A stretch of DNA of 6,945 nt from CAIWKO01 sp964469155 (GTDB lineage: Bacteria > Bacteroidota > Bacteroidia > Bacteroidales > CAIWKO01): NCBI GenBank assembly GCA_964469155.1, contig CAYXXU010000116.1, forward strand, positions 1 through 6,945, in the 5' to 3' direction. The translations under genes were made by a program, and so were the position numbers. Numbering within the stretch: position 1 is the stretch's first letter; each line of letters opens with the position of its first letter. The notes under the pieces are model-generated. The model saw only the letters and a program-made list of their open reading frames with translations, was not told the DNA's origin and searched no databases. Of the stretch, positions 1 through 6,094 are shown in pieces.

Positions 1-131
1 GTTTTCGGATAGGGAGGGTCGGTTACCACTGCATGCAGCGGAATTTGATTGGCAACGTTTTCGTTGCGTTCGATTTTTACTAACACAGGCGCTTTACCAA
101 GCGATTTGTGAACTTTAATGAGTCTGATCAT
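1..131 (-). CDS. 5' end of an unrecognised protein gene, truncated by the window edge
   Basis: A minus-strand reading frame starts with ATG at 131 and stays open to the window edge, giving 43 complete codons that begin MIRLIKVHKSLGKAPVLVKI. It is the first ATG after an in-frame TGA further upstream, and no alternative ATG, GTG or TTG lies between. The visible part has no signal peptide or membrane segment. Residues 37-41 read TDPPY, which resembles motif IV (DPPY) of amino-methyltransferases. In beta-class enzymes that motif can fall this close to the N-terminus. The flanking residues are not the usual hydrophobic strand followed by a glycine-rich stretch, so this may be chance. I do not recognise the family. 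Codon use looks ordinary, and the AT-rich leader has no clear Shine-Dalgarno, as is common in Bacteroidota. The palindromic repeat array lies roughly 160 bp and more upstream of this start. Confidence 0.5.
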   Translation of the reverse strand, partial: MIRLIKVHKSLGKAPVLVKIERNENVANQIPLHAVVTDPPYPK

Positions 132-289
132 TTTGTTTGGTTTTAATGAATAATAGGGTTTAGAACTCTTTTTAAAATGGGATATGATATTTTGCGGTCA
201 TTTATTCAGCTTAATTATTGAAAATTTGAAAGTTACATCGCTATTTCTATGAAAGCGAATGGGTCAGATATCTGTTTCCGGTGTTATCC
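132..289. other. AT-rich spacer upstream of the partial gene, no gene seen
   Basis: This spacer lies between the start of the partial minus-strand gene and the first repeat subunit. It should hold that gene's promoter, but I find no exact TAnnTTTG element with a well-spaced TTG on the minus strand. The best partial match reads TAACTTTC (minus strand, 228-235), one base off the consensus. A separate 10-bp palindrome sits at 265-274 and is listed on its own. Confidence 0.5.
265..274. repeat. Isolated 10-bp palindrome CAGATATCTG at the edge of the repeat array
   Basis: CAGATATCTG is a perfect palindrome. It shares the central GATATC with the array core CTGATATCAG but has the flanking trinucleotides exchanged (CAG...CTG instead of CTG...CAG). 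Its centre is 34 bp from the centre of the first array palindrome, which does not fit the 21-bp period, so it is not a regular member. It could be a diverged or rearranged edge copy, a separate site, or chance. Confidence 0.35.
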
Positions 290-668
290 TACCTTTGTCT
301 GATATCAGCAAGCCATTGTCTGATATCAGACGAACACTGTCTGATACTTCCTNNNNNNNNNNNNNNNNNNNNNNNNNNNNNNNNNNNNNNNNNNNNNNNN
401 NNNNNNNNNNNNNNNNNNNNNNNNNNNNNNNNNNNNNNNNNNNNNNNNNNNNTATCATTGTCTGATATCAGAAAGCCATTGTCTGACATCAGACGAACAC
501 TGTCTGAGACTTCCTTATCATTGTCTGATATCAGCAAGCCATTGTCTGACATCAGACGAACACTGTCTGATACTTCCTTATCATTGTCTGATATCAGAAA
601 GCCATTGTCTGACATCAGACGAACACTGTCTGATATCTCCTTATCATTGTCTGATATCAGAAAGACCC
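290..668. repeat. Tandem array of 21-bp palindromic subunits in a 63-bp A-B-C higher-order repeat
   Basis: Thirteen subunits of 21 bp are visible. Their core centres are at 303.5, 324.5 and 345.5, then after the N run at 466.5 and every 21 bp to 655.5. Three subunit types alternate strictly. A contains CTGATATCAG followed by C/A AAGCC. B contains GTCTGA-TA/CA-TCAGAC followed by GAAC. C keeps the left half GTCTGA but has a degraded right half ending ACTTCC or ATCTCC. The visible order is ABC, gap, ABC, ABC, ABC, A. The A core is a perfect 10-bp palindrome, extended to 12 bp in the copies followed by AAAG. The first B (318-331) is a perfect 14-bp palindrome, while later B copies have a two-base imperfect centre. 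A 21-bp period equals two helical turns. Two forward frames and at least one reverse frame are open because the unit lacks stops there. A heptad-repeat peptide (LSDIRKP-LSDIRRT-LSDTSLS) is therefore possible, but I consider it less likely than a DNA-level element. There are no unique spacers, so this is not CRISPR. The function is unknown. Confidence 0.9.
353..452. other. Assembly gap (exactly 100 N) inside the repeat array
   Basis: Exactly 100 N interrupt the array, a conventional placeholder for a gap of unknown length. The left flank ends in TACTTCCT and the right flank begins TATCATTG. Joined directly they reproduce the intact C-to-A junction found at 511-518 and 574-581. The true missing sequence is therefore expected to be zero or a whole number of 63-bp repeats, not 100 bp. 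Reading frames drawn across the N run are shifted by one base relative to that expectation. Confidence 0.97.
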
Positions 669-933
669 TTTCCCGGGCAATCCAATGATTTTTTATGAAC
701 TAAGGGCCGTTTTTGGAGAAGTTGCCCTGAATTATGAAAAATATCCTGATGAATGACAGCGGAATTTCAAAGAACGTCAGTTATACTTTTTTATTAAAAA
801 CGAATTGTAGTCTGATAATATACAAAATTACCGCTTTAGAAAGGGCAAGTCAATAGACAAAATGTCTAAATTAATTTAAATATATAAGATAAGAATGAAG
901 GGGTTTTCAGAAGGTTTTTCGCCTGAATTGATC
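669..933. other. AT-rich intergenic region downstream of the response regulator, no gene seen
   Basis: About 265 bp lie between the end of the repeat array and the stop codon of the response regulator. I see no open frame with gene-like composition on either strand. The stretch is strongly AT-rich around 780-890. It contains one short inverted repeat (854-868) and a single stray GTCTGATA octamer at 810-817 matching the array core. A terminator for the minus-strand gene cluster would be expected near 870-933, but no hairpin followed by a T-run is convincing. Confidence 0.6.
854..868. repeat. Short perfect inverted repeat TAGACA-AAA-TGTCTA
   Basis: Six-base arms TAGACA and TGTCTA flank a three-base loop, in an AT-rich context 65-80 bp beyond the stop of the response regulator. 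On the transcribed (minus) strand it could form a small hairpin, but the bases after it are not a T-run, so a classical intrinsic terminator is not supported. It could equally be a protein-binding dyad or chance. Confidence 0.3.
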
Positions 934-1581
934 TCAGATTTCCTTCAGAAATTTATAGTATTTCATAAACTCCGAAGCTGAATTCGTTTGCGTGGTTTTC
1001 AAAATACTGGCTTTTTGAGTTCTGATGGTGCTTTCATTTCGGCCCAGTATTGCAGCAGTTTTTTTTGTGGATTCGCCGGTTACCCATCTGTTGGCTACCA
1101 TTTTTTCGGCCTTGCTAAGTTTATGGTAAAAGGTATCCTTATAATGGGCACAGAAAATTTCGTATTTCTTTTGTAAACCGGGCGATACATAACGTATCCC
1201 TTTCATAACCGTTTCTATGGCGATTATCAATTCATGCGAAGCATTCATCTTAAAAAGATATCCCTGTGCTCCGTTGTCGAACGAGGCATGTATCATATAA
1301 TTTTCGTCGTGCATACTCATCATCAGCACCTTTACTACAGGCCATCCTGCTTTTATGTCTTTTAATAATACTATGCCGTCTTCATCCGCATGGTGATTTC
1401 CCTCTTTGTGCATCAGCGATATATCGAGTATGACCAACTGACAATCGTGTTTGCTTAAATATCGGGTGGCATCTTTTCCATTATTGACTCCATACAAGGT
1501 ATAATCAATTCCGGATTTTTTCAGAATACTGTCAATACCCTCTATCGTTATATCGTGATCTTCACAAATCAGAATATTCAT
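934..1581 (-). CDS. NarL/LuxR-type two-component response regulator
   Basis: This 215-residue response regulator has an N-terminal receiver domain (about 1-125) and a C-terminal LuxR-type helix-turn-helix (about 154-212), so it should act as a cytoplasmic DNA-binding transcription factor. Visible receiver residues are the acidic pair E7-D8, the phosphoacceptor D53 in VILD, S89 at the switch position and K111 in YLFK. In the effector domain, KLSKAEKMVANRWVTGES followed by the recognition-helix region around ESTIRTQKASIL fits the family pattern. The loop after D53 is about eight residues longer than usual. It is rich in His and acidic residues (H58, E60, H63, H64, D66, E67, D68) and lacks the usual Met-Pro. 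The ATG follows the kinase TAA with no intervening base, so the pair is almost certainly translationally coupled and cognate. Its target genes cannot be told from sequence; the neighbouring outer-membrane genes are candidates by context only. Confidence 0.93.
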   Translation of the reverse strand: MNILICEDHDITIEGIDSILKKSGIDYTLYGVNNGKDATRYLSKHDCQLVILDISLMHKEGNHHADEDGIVLLKDIKAGWPVVKVLMMSMHDENYMIHASFDNGAQGYLFKMNASHELIIAIETVMKGIRYVSPGLQKKYEIFCAHYKDTFYHKLSKAEKMVANRWVTGESTKKTAAILGRNESTIRTQKASILKTTQTNSASEFMKYYKFLKEI

Positions 1582-2745
1582 TTATTTTTCTTTTGGTAAT
1601 GGTATCTCTATTTCAACTGTGGTTCCTATGCCCGGCTTTCCGCTAATGGTATATTTCCCTTTCAAAATTTCGGTTCTTTCTTTCATGCCCATAATACCAA
1701 ACGAATTGTCGGCTACAATTTCTTTTTGCACTATGCCCCTGCCATTATCGGCAATGATAATATGTAAGTTTCCGGCATCGCATGTAAGCATAACGCTTAC
1801 TTTTCCGGCATCAGAGTGGCGTCCGGCATTATTGAGCGCCTGCTGAACAATACGATAAATTTCGGTTGCCATTTCGTGCGGAATATCCGGAATGTCATGA
1901 ATTTCTGATTGACAATGCAGGCCGTAACGGGTAATAAATTCACTGATAAGTTCCTGTAAACCCGCTTTCAAACCATACCGGTCGAGCACTGTGGTGCGCA
2001 GGTCGGATAATAAATTGAGTGATGCAAAAATGATTTCATGGCTGGTTTTGAAGATTCTTTCAGCCGTTTTTTTATGAGCAGGATTTTCCAGTTCGCCGAT
2101 CAGCTTATCCGAATCCATCGTAATATAAACCAGTTTTTGTTTTATTTCATCATGCAGCTTCCTCGAAATAGTCTGCAGTTGGTTTTCAATTTCTCTGCTA
2201 AAATTAGAATATAAGGCCCTGAGTCTTTTATTTTTATGTATCAGTTGATTTTCTAGATTTCTGATCTTAGTGATATCGACATGCATAAGCACGAAACTTT
2301 CGGGCAGGTTTTGATGGTCGAAAATCGGAAATGCCACCACCCTCAGCCAGACTTCGTTATCGGGAAATGCCTTATTTAACAGTCCGGCATTATATGGATG
2401 ATCGGGGAAAACTACCAGTTTGCCTTTTTTCAAGCGTTCTAAATACTTATGAAAACCAAGTTCGAGAAGCTGGTTTTCGGCAAACAGACAAAATTTATTT
2501 TCCGGTTTGGCCAGGAAAAGCTTTGAATGTGCCTGGTTTGTCCTTATGCTAAAGCCATCTTTATCGACAATTTGAATGGAAATAGGGTTTTTGTCTATCA
2601 GGTCGTCAAGCAGCTTTTGCGTTTTTTTTATCTCGGAGATATTATTTTGACATTGCTTATGTTTTTGTTTTACATCCTTTAACTCGGCCCTGAGTTGCTC
2701 ATTTTCCTTTTTCAAATCATCAATCAACTTTTTGGAGTCGTTCAT
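1582..2745 (-). CDS. Soluble PAS-domain sensor histidine kinase (HisKA_3/NarX-type)
   Basis: This 387-residue kinase is predicted to autophosphorylate on histidine and pass the phosphate to the response regulator encoded immediately downstream. Domains in order are: a charged coiled coil (about 1-48); a PAS sensor domain with its C-terminal cap (about 45-165, ending VLMHVDITKIRNLENQL); a second short coiled coil (about 162-190); a HisKA_3 dimerisation domain with the phosphorylated His at 198 in SRKLHDE; and an HATPase_c domain. The ATPase motifs are clear: N-box N305/N306, G1 box DNGRG (333-337), G2 region FGIMGMKER (349-357) and GIGTT (372-376). There is no signal peptide or hydrophobic membrane segment, so it should sense a cytoplasmic signal, perhaps through a ligand or cofactor bound by the PAS domain. 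The 52-bp gap from the preceding outer-membrane gene is the largest in the cluster and could hold a secondary promoter, though none is clear. Confidence 0.94.
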   Translation of the reverse strand: MNDSKKLIDDLKKENEQLRAELKDVKQKHKQCQNNISEIKKTQKLLDDLIDKNPISIQIVDKDGFSIRTNQAHSKLFLAKPENKFCLFAENQLLELGFHKYLERLKKGKLVVFPDHPYNAGLLNKAFPDNEVWLRVVAFPIFDHQNLPESFVLMHVDITKIRNLENQLIHKNKRLRALYSNFSREIENQLQTISRKLHDEIKQKLVYITMDSDKLIGELENPAHKKTAERIFKTSHEIIFASLNLLSDLRTTVLDRYGLKAGLQELISEFITRYGLHCQSEIHDIPDIPHEMATEIYRIVQQALNNAGRHSDAGKVSVMLTCDAGNLHIIIADNGRGIVQKEIVADNSFGIMGMKERTEILKGKYTISGKPGIGTTVEIEIPLPKEK

Positions 2746-2797
2746 TATGCAAATTTTAATACGGATTTATTTTCATTATCCGAATGTAAACTTTCAC

Positions 2798-4474
2798 TCA
2801 ATAATCCACATGCCTGTCCGCCAGGTTCATTTTAATGCCCAGCGAAAACACATGGGTATAATCGTGCTTATAATCGGAATCGGAACTTCGGTAATAATAG
2901 CCGAAAACAAAGCGCAGATTGTTTTTGGGATTGAGCAGGTAAGAAACATTCAGGGAATAATAAGCGATGCGGGTGTGTATGCCCTGCGCAATTTCGTTGC
3001 CGTATTGCTGCACGGGAATATTGCCGGTTTCGGCCTCGTACACATCCCACACGGGTTTGTAGATGTCCTGCCCGAAATCGGAATTGGCGCTGTCGAGTCC
3101 CGTGACTATATAATTGAAATGCCCCTCGAAAAACCACCGCTTGTAACTGTACCAAACAAAAGCCGAGGTTTCCCAAAAGTTGGCCCCGGCCGGATGCGCC
3201 AGGGGTTCGTTATAATGTCCGTAGTTCTGTATCACACGGCGGTGGGCGTAGGTATAGGGCCTCACAAAGTTAAACTCCAGCAGTCCCGAAAAGTGTTGAA
3301 GTCCAAACATATCGTACGATTTCACTCCAATCTGCCAGGCTTGTTTGTTGGTCCAGAATCCGCTGGTCAGGGTTGAATCGTCAGGATGCGAAAGTCTTTG
3401 CAGGCGGTGCCATATTCCTTTCTTCACCTCGCTGAACAGCATATCGTCTATCAGCAATTGTCCATAAAGCGAGGTGCGTTTTCCCACCTTCACCCTCAGG
3501 CTCACACCTAGCAGCGAATTGTCGGGCGAGCCCCGCGAAAACTCCACAGGGCGTAAAAATATTACCGGGTTCAGATAGCTAAAATCGAAACCACGGTTGC
3601 CTGCCGTGTCTTTGGCTTCCCAGATAATGGATTCGAAAAAGCCCAGGGTCACCCGCTTCGAAATATCCCAACTCAGGTAGTGAAAGGCCCCGTATTTATT
3701 GTTCATGTCCGTCCAGCGCGAAGAAGAAACCCCGCTCATGTCCTTGAAGTTGGTAAAAAGATTCACCAGCTTGAGGTTCCAAACATTGGTGGTGAGTTTC
3801 AGGTAGGGATAATTATAGGCATGATCGGATAAAAACAACGAGCGGTAGCCGTCGCCCCAGAAATGCTTGCCCATGCCCGCTTCCAGCGTAAAGTATTTAA
3901 GGAAATGGTAATTGGCATACAGATCGTAATTCACATAATGATAACCTCCTAAAGGCGACCAATAGGCATATCCCTGTCCGGGAACCACCCGCGAATGTTC
4001 GATCTTATCTGTGATAAAAACCGGGAAGGACGACTGGTTGATAAGCACGGAACCCCCTATGGCTAATTTATCGAATAAACCGGCCTGAAGCCTGAAGCCC
4101 AATCCCGATTCGTAAACGAAGGTGCGTTTTGCCACATCGGAACCACCTGTGGCAACCAGAATGGGGTCAGCCACCAGGTTTACTTTCTTAGTGTGAACAT
4201 CCACCAGGTTTTTGGTCAGCACCTTTCTGTAGAAATTATTTTCTTTGGGCAGTTTATATTGAAACAAGGAATCCAGCGGTTTACATTTTTCAACTTCTGC
4301 GGTATAATAGGGTTGAACATCGGGATGAAATTTTTGTTTATGCTCATACAGTCTGGCATTCAACACCTCCTGCATACCCCTGAAACTGTTCACATGTGTA
4401 AACTGGGCCATAACCGGAAAGCACCACAGGCAGGTGATCAAAAACGAGGCAATATGTTTAAAACAGTTTCTCAA
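2798..4474 (-). CDS. Outer-membrane beta-barrel protein, RemB/Wzi-like family (second paralogue)
   Basis: This 558-residue protein has an N-terminal signal peptide (hydrophobic to about residue 23, probable cleavage VMA before Q24). The rest is rich in alternating aromatic strands and ends in an aromatic residue (HVDY), as outer-membrane barrels do. It shares ordered motifs with the protein encoded just upstream: GDGYRSLFLSD (207-217), SYLNPVIF (299-306), YGQLLIDD (337-344), MFGLQ (389-393), VRPYTYAH (404-411), HYNEPLAHPAGANF (420-433) and LLNPKNNLRFVFGYYYR near the C-terminus. These resemble Bacteroidota proteins annotated as gliding motility protein RemB or capsule assembly Wzi-family proteins. 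I recognise the family by pattern, not by alignment, so the precise role (surface polysaccharide or adhesion and motility) is inferred. There is no type IX secretion sorting domain at the end. It begins 9 bp after the stop of its paralogue, so co-transcription is likely. Local G+C appears higher than in the flanking kinase gene. Confidence 0.8.
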   Translation of the reverse strand: MRNCFKHIASFLITCLWCFPVMAQFTHVNSFRGMQEVLNARLYEHKQKFHPDVQPYYTAEVEKCKPLDSLFQYKLPKENNFYRKVLTKNLVDVHTKKVNLVADPILVATGGSDVAKRTFVYESGLGFRLQAGLFDKLAIGGSVLINQSSFPVFITDKIEHSRVVPGQGYAYWSPLGGYHYVNYDLYANYHFLKYFTLEAGMGKHFWGDGYRSLFLSDHAYNYPYLKLTTNVWNLKLVNLFTNFKDMSGVSSSRWTDMNNKYGAFHYLSWDISKRVTLGFFESIIWEAKDTAGNRGFDFSYLNPVIFLRPVEFSRGSPDNSLLGVSLRVKVGKRTSLYGQLLIDDMLFSEVKKGIWHRLQRLSHPDDSTLTSGFWTNKQAWQIGVKSYDMFGLQHFSGLLEFNFVRPYTYAHRRVIQNYGHYNEPLAHPAGANFWETSAFVWYSYKRWFFEGHFNYIVTGLDSANSDFGQDIYKPVWDVYEAETGNIPVQQYGNEIAQGIHTRIAYYSLNVSYLLNPKNNLRFVFGYYYRSSDSDYKHDYTHVFSLGIKMNLADRHVDY

Positions 4475-4483
4475 TACTTACGT

Positions 4484-6094
4484 TTAAAAATCATGATACA
4501 CATTGGTTAATGCGGTCTTCAGCCCGAAATAAAAATAGCCGGTGGTTTTGTTCCACAGTTCATTACGCTGATTGCGGTAAAAATATCCAACCTCAAACTG
4601 CAGGTTGGTCTTCGGATTCAACAAATAATACGCCCTGATGCCCGTTTCGAAATTATGGGTCTTTACTCCCTGCCCTATTTTATTATCCTGCGACTGATAT
4701 CCTGTAGAAGCCTGTAGTTGTGATGAAAATACATCCTTCCCCCAGTTGCTGTGATTTGTGTCAATGCCTGTCAATGCATACATGAACTCCCATTCGGCAA
4801 AGATCCTCCGGTATTTGTAATTGATAAAACCTATCGCTTCTCTGAAATTGGCTCCCAAGGGATGGGCGATGGATTGGTTGTAATGAGTGTAGCTTTGCAT
4901 GGGATCCTGATGCGCATAAGCATAGGGCCTCACCTGGTTATACTCCACCTGTAGATTCAGATTCTGCAAACCAAACATATTGAAGTATTTCGAACCCAGT
5001 TGAAACCCCCAGGCATTGCCCTGGTATCCTTTCACTGAAAGCTTTTTCAGGTTCAGGTTATCGATCATCAGTTGGCCATAGAAATTCAGGTTACTGATGG
5101 GTTTATATTTTGCCGTTATCCCAATCAGGGCATTGTTTTCGTCAGAAAGGGAATATTGAATGGTATTTACAAAAATGATAGGGATAAGGCTGGAATAATT
5201 GAATTTACTGTTTTTAGCCGATGCTTCAAATATTACTCCTTCGAACAAACCCAACTCCACTTTCTTGCCGATACGGAAACCTGCGAAATGAAACGTAGCC
5301 GGTTTGGTCTGATAGCCATGATACCATACATTGGGAGCATGCAGCACGCTGTCGGTGCTCAGATTCTGGAAAGAGGTGTAGATGCTTTGATAATAGAACC
5401 AGCCGTAATTCAAAAACACCTTCAGAAAAGGACTCTGAAAGGCGTTATCCGACAACAGTAGCGAACGGTAGCCGTCGCCAATAAAATTCTTGTCCATACC
5501 TGCCTGAATGTTCCAGTGTTTGTCGGGGCTGTAAGAAACCAGCCCGTAAGGGGTTCCGTAATCAAAGGCAGTGGATTTGAAATTCTTCACCCTCCCTTGC
5601 CCCGGAGCCACTTCATAGGTATTGACAAATTCAGACACATAATCAGGAAACTTTGCCTGGGTCTCATAATAACTGGTAACGAAATACAGTTTCTTGCCAA
5701 ACACAGCCTTTATCTGGGCGCCTCGTGTATTATAGTACAAATTGCTGTTCTCATTGAAAGATCTTCCATAGCCAAAATTAAAAAGCGGGTCGATGTATAA
5801 ATGGAAATCTTCATAGTTCACGACGAACAGATCCTCGTGAAACAGTTTCCGCATGATCCAGCTTTGCTTGCCGGTCACGGTCTTACGTCCGGGAGTCAGA
5901 ATCGAATCAATATTCACCTCCAACTCCACCATGCTTTTATTGAATGGTTTTAAGGCGGTAAAGACTTTTGACTCTTTTTTATTGAGATACCGGTCGAGGG
6001 TAAAGACCACATCGCGGTTCAGCGGCAAGTTTTCCTGTGCATGGCACCATAGAAAAGCAAATAACAAAAACATTACAACCCATGCTCTATTCAT
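4484..6094 (-). CDS. Outer-membrane beta-barrel protein, RemB/Wzi-like family (first paralogue)
   Basis: The predicted product has 536 residues. I chose the ATG at 6094 because it begins directly with a signal peptide (MNRAWVVMFLLFAFLWCHA, probable cleavage before QENLP). A longer in-frame ATG at 6133 would add 13 polar residues ahead of it. With the 6094 start the gene overlaps the rsmI stop by 8 bp (ATGAATAG), typical of translational coupling. The mature part looks like an outer-membrane barrel, with many aromatic, alternating strands and the terminal residues YHDF. Motifs shared with the next gene are IGDGYRSLLLSDN (from about 205), SSLIPIIF, YGQLMIDN, MFGLQ, VRPYAYAH (388-395), HYNQSIAHPLGANF (to about 417) and LLNPKTNLQFEVGYFYR. 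These fit the RemB/Wzi-like family of Bacteroidota surface proteins. The Cys in FLWC is not in a proper lipobox, so it is probably not a lipoprotein. Substrate and partners are unknown. Confidence 0.8.
   Translation of the reverse strand: MNRAWVVMFLLFAFLWCHAQENLPLNRDVVFTLDRYLNKKESKVFTALKPFNKSMVELEVNIDSILTPGRKTVTGKQSWIMRKLFHEDLFVVNYEDFHLYIDPLFNFGYGRSFNENSNLYYNTRGAQIKAVFGKKLYFVTSYYETQAKFPDYVSEFVNTYEVAPGQGRVKNFKSTAFDYGTPYGLVSYSPDKHWNIQAGMDKNFIGDGYRSLLLSDNAFQSPFLKVFLNYGWFYYQSIYTSFQNLSTDSVLHAPNVWYHGYQTKPATFHFAGFRIGKKVELGLFEGVIFEASAKNSKFNYSSLIPIIFVNTIQYSLSDENNALIGITAKYKPISNLNFYGQLMIDNLNLKKLSVKGYQGNAWGFQLGSKYFNMFGLQNLNLQVEYNQVRPYAYAHQDPMQSYTHYNQSIAHPLGANFREAIGFINYKYRRIFAEWEFMYALTGIDTNHSNWGKDVFSSQLQASTGYQSQDNKIGQGVKTHNFETGIRAYYLLNPKTNLQFEVGYFYRNQRNELWNKTTGYFYFGLKTALTNVYHDF

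Noticed and set aside
290..668. CRISPR array
   Set aside because: The repeats are directly contiguous 21-bp units with no unique spacers of constant length, and no cas genes are nearby.
810..817. Stray GTCTGATA matching the array core
   Set aside because: A single octamer without the right-hand palindromic half or neighbouring copies; chance cannot be excluded.
900..933. Intrinsic terminator just after the response regulator stop (minus-strand TTCAG...CTGAA)
   Set aside because: The stem is only five base pairs with a 12-base loop, and it is followed by AACCCC rather than a T-run.
2762..2782. Hairpin CGGAT...ATCCG between the second outer-membrane gene and the kinase, as a terminator
   Set aside because: Five-bp arms with an 11-base loop and no T-tract on the transcribed strand; it may be chance in a 52-bp AT-rich gap.
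2746..2797. TAnnTTTG promoter directly before the kinase gene
   Set aside because: The nearest minus-strand match (AAAATTTG) has a mismatch in the key TA and ends only about six bases before the ATG, too close to give a leader.
4998..6045. Lipoprotein interpretation of the first outer-membrane gene because of the Cys near the end of its signal peptide
   Set aside because: The context FLWC lacks the small residues of a lipobox at -1 to -3, whereas CHA followed by Q fits signal peptidase I, and the mature part looks like a barrel.
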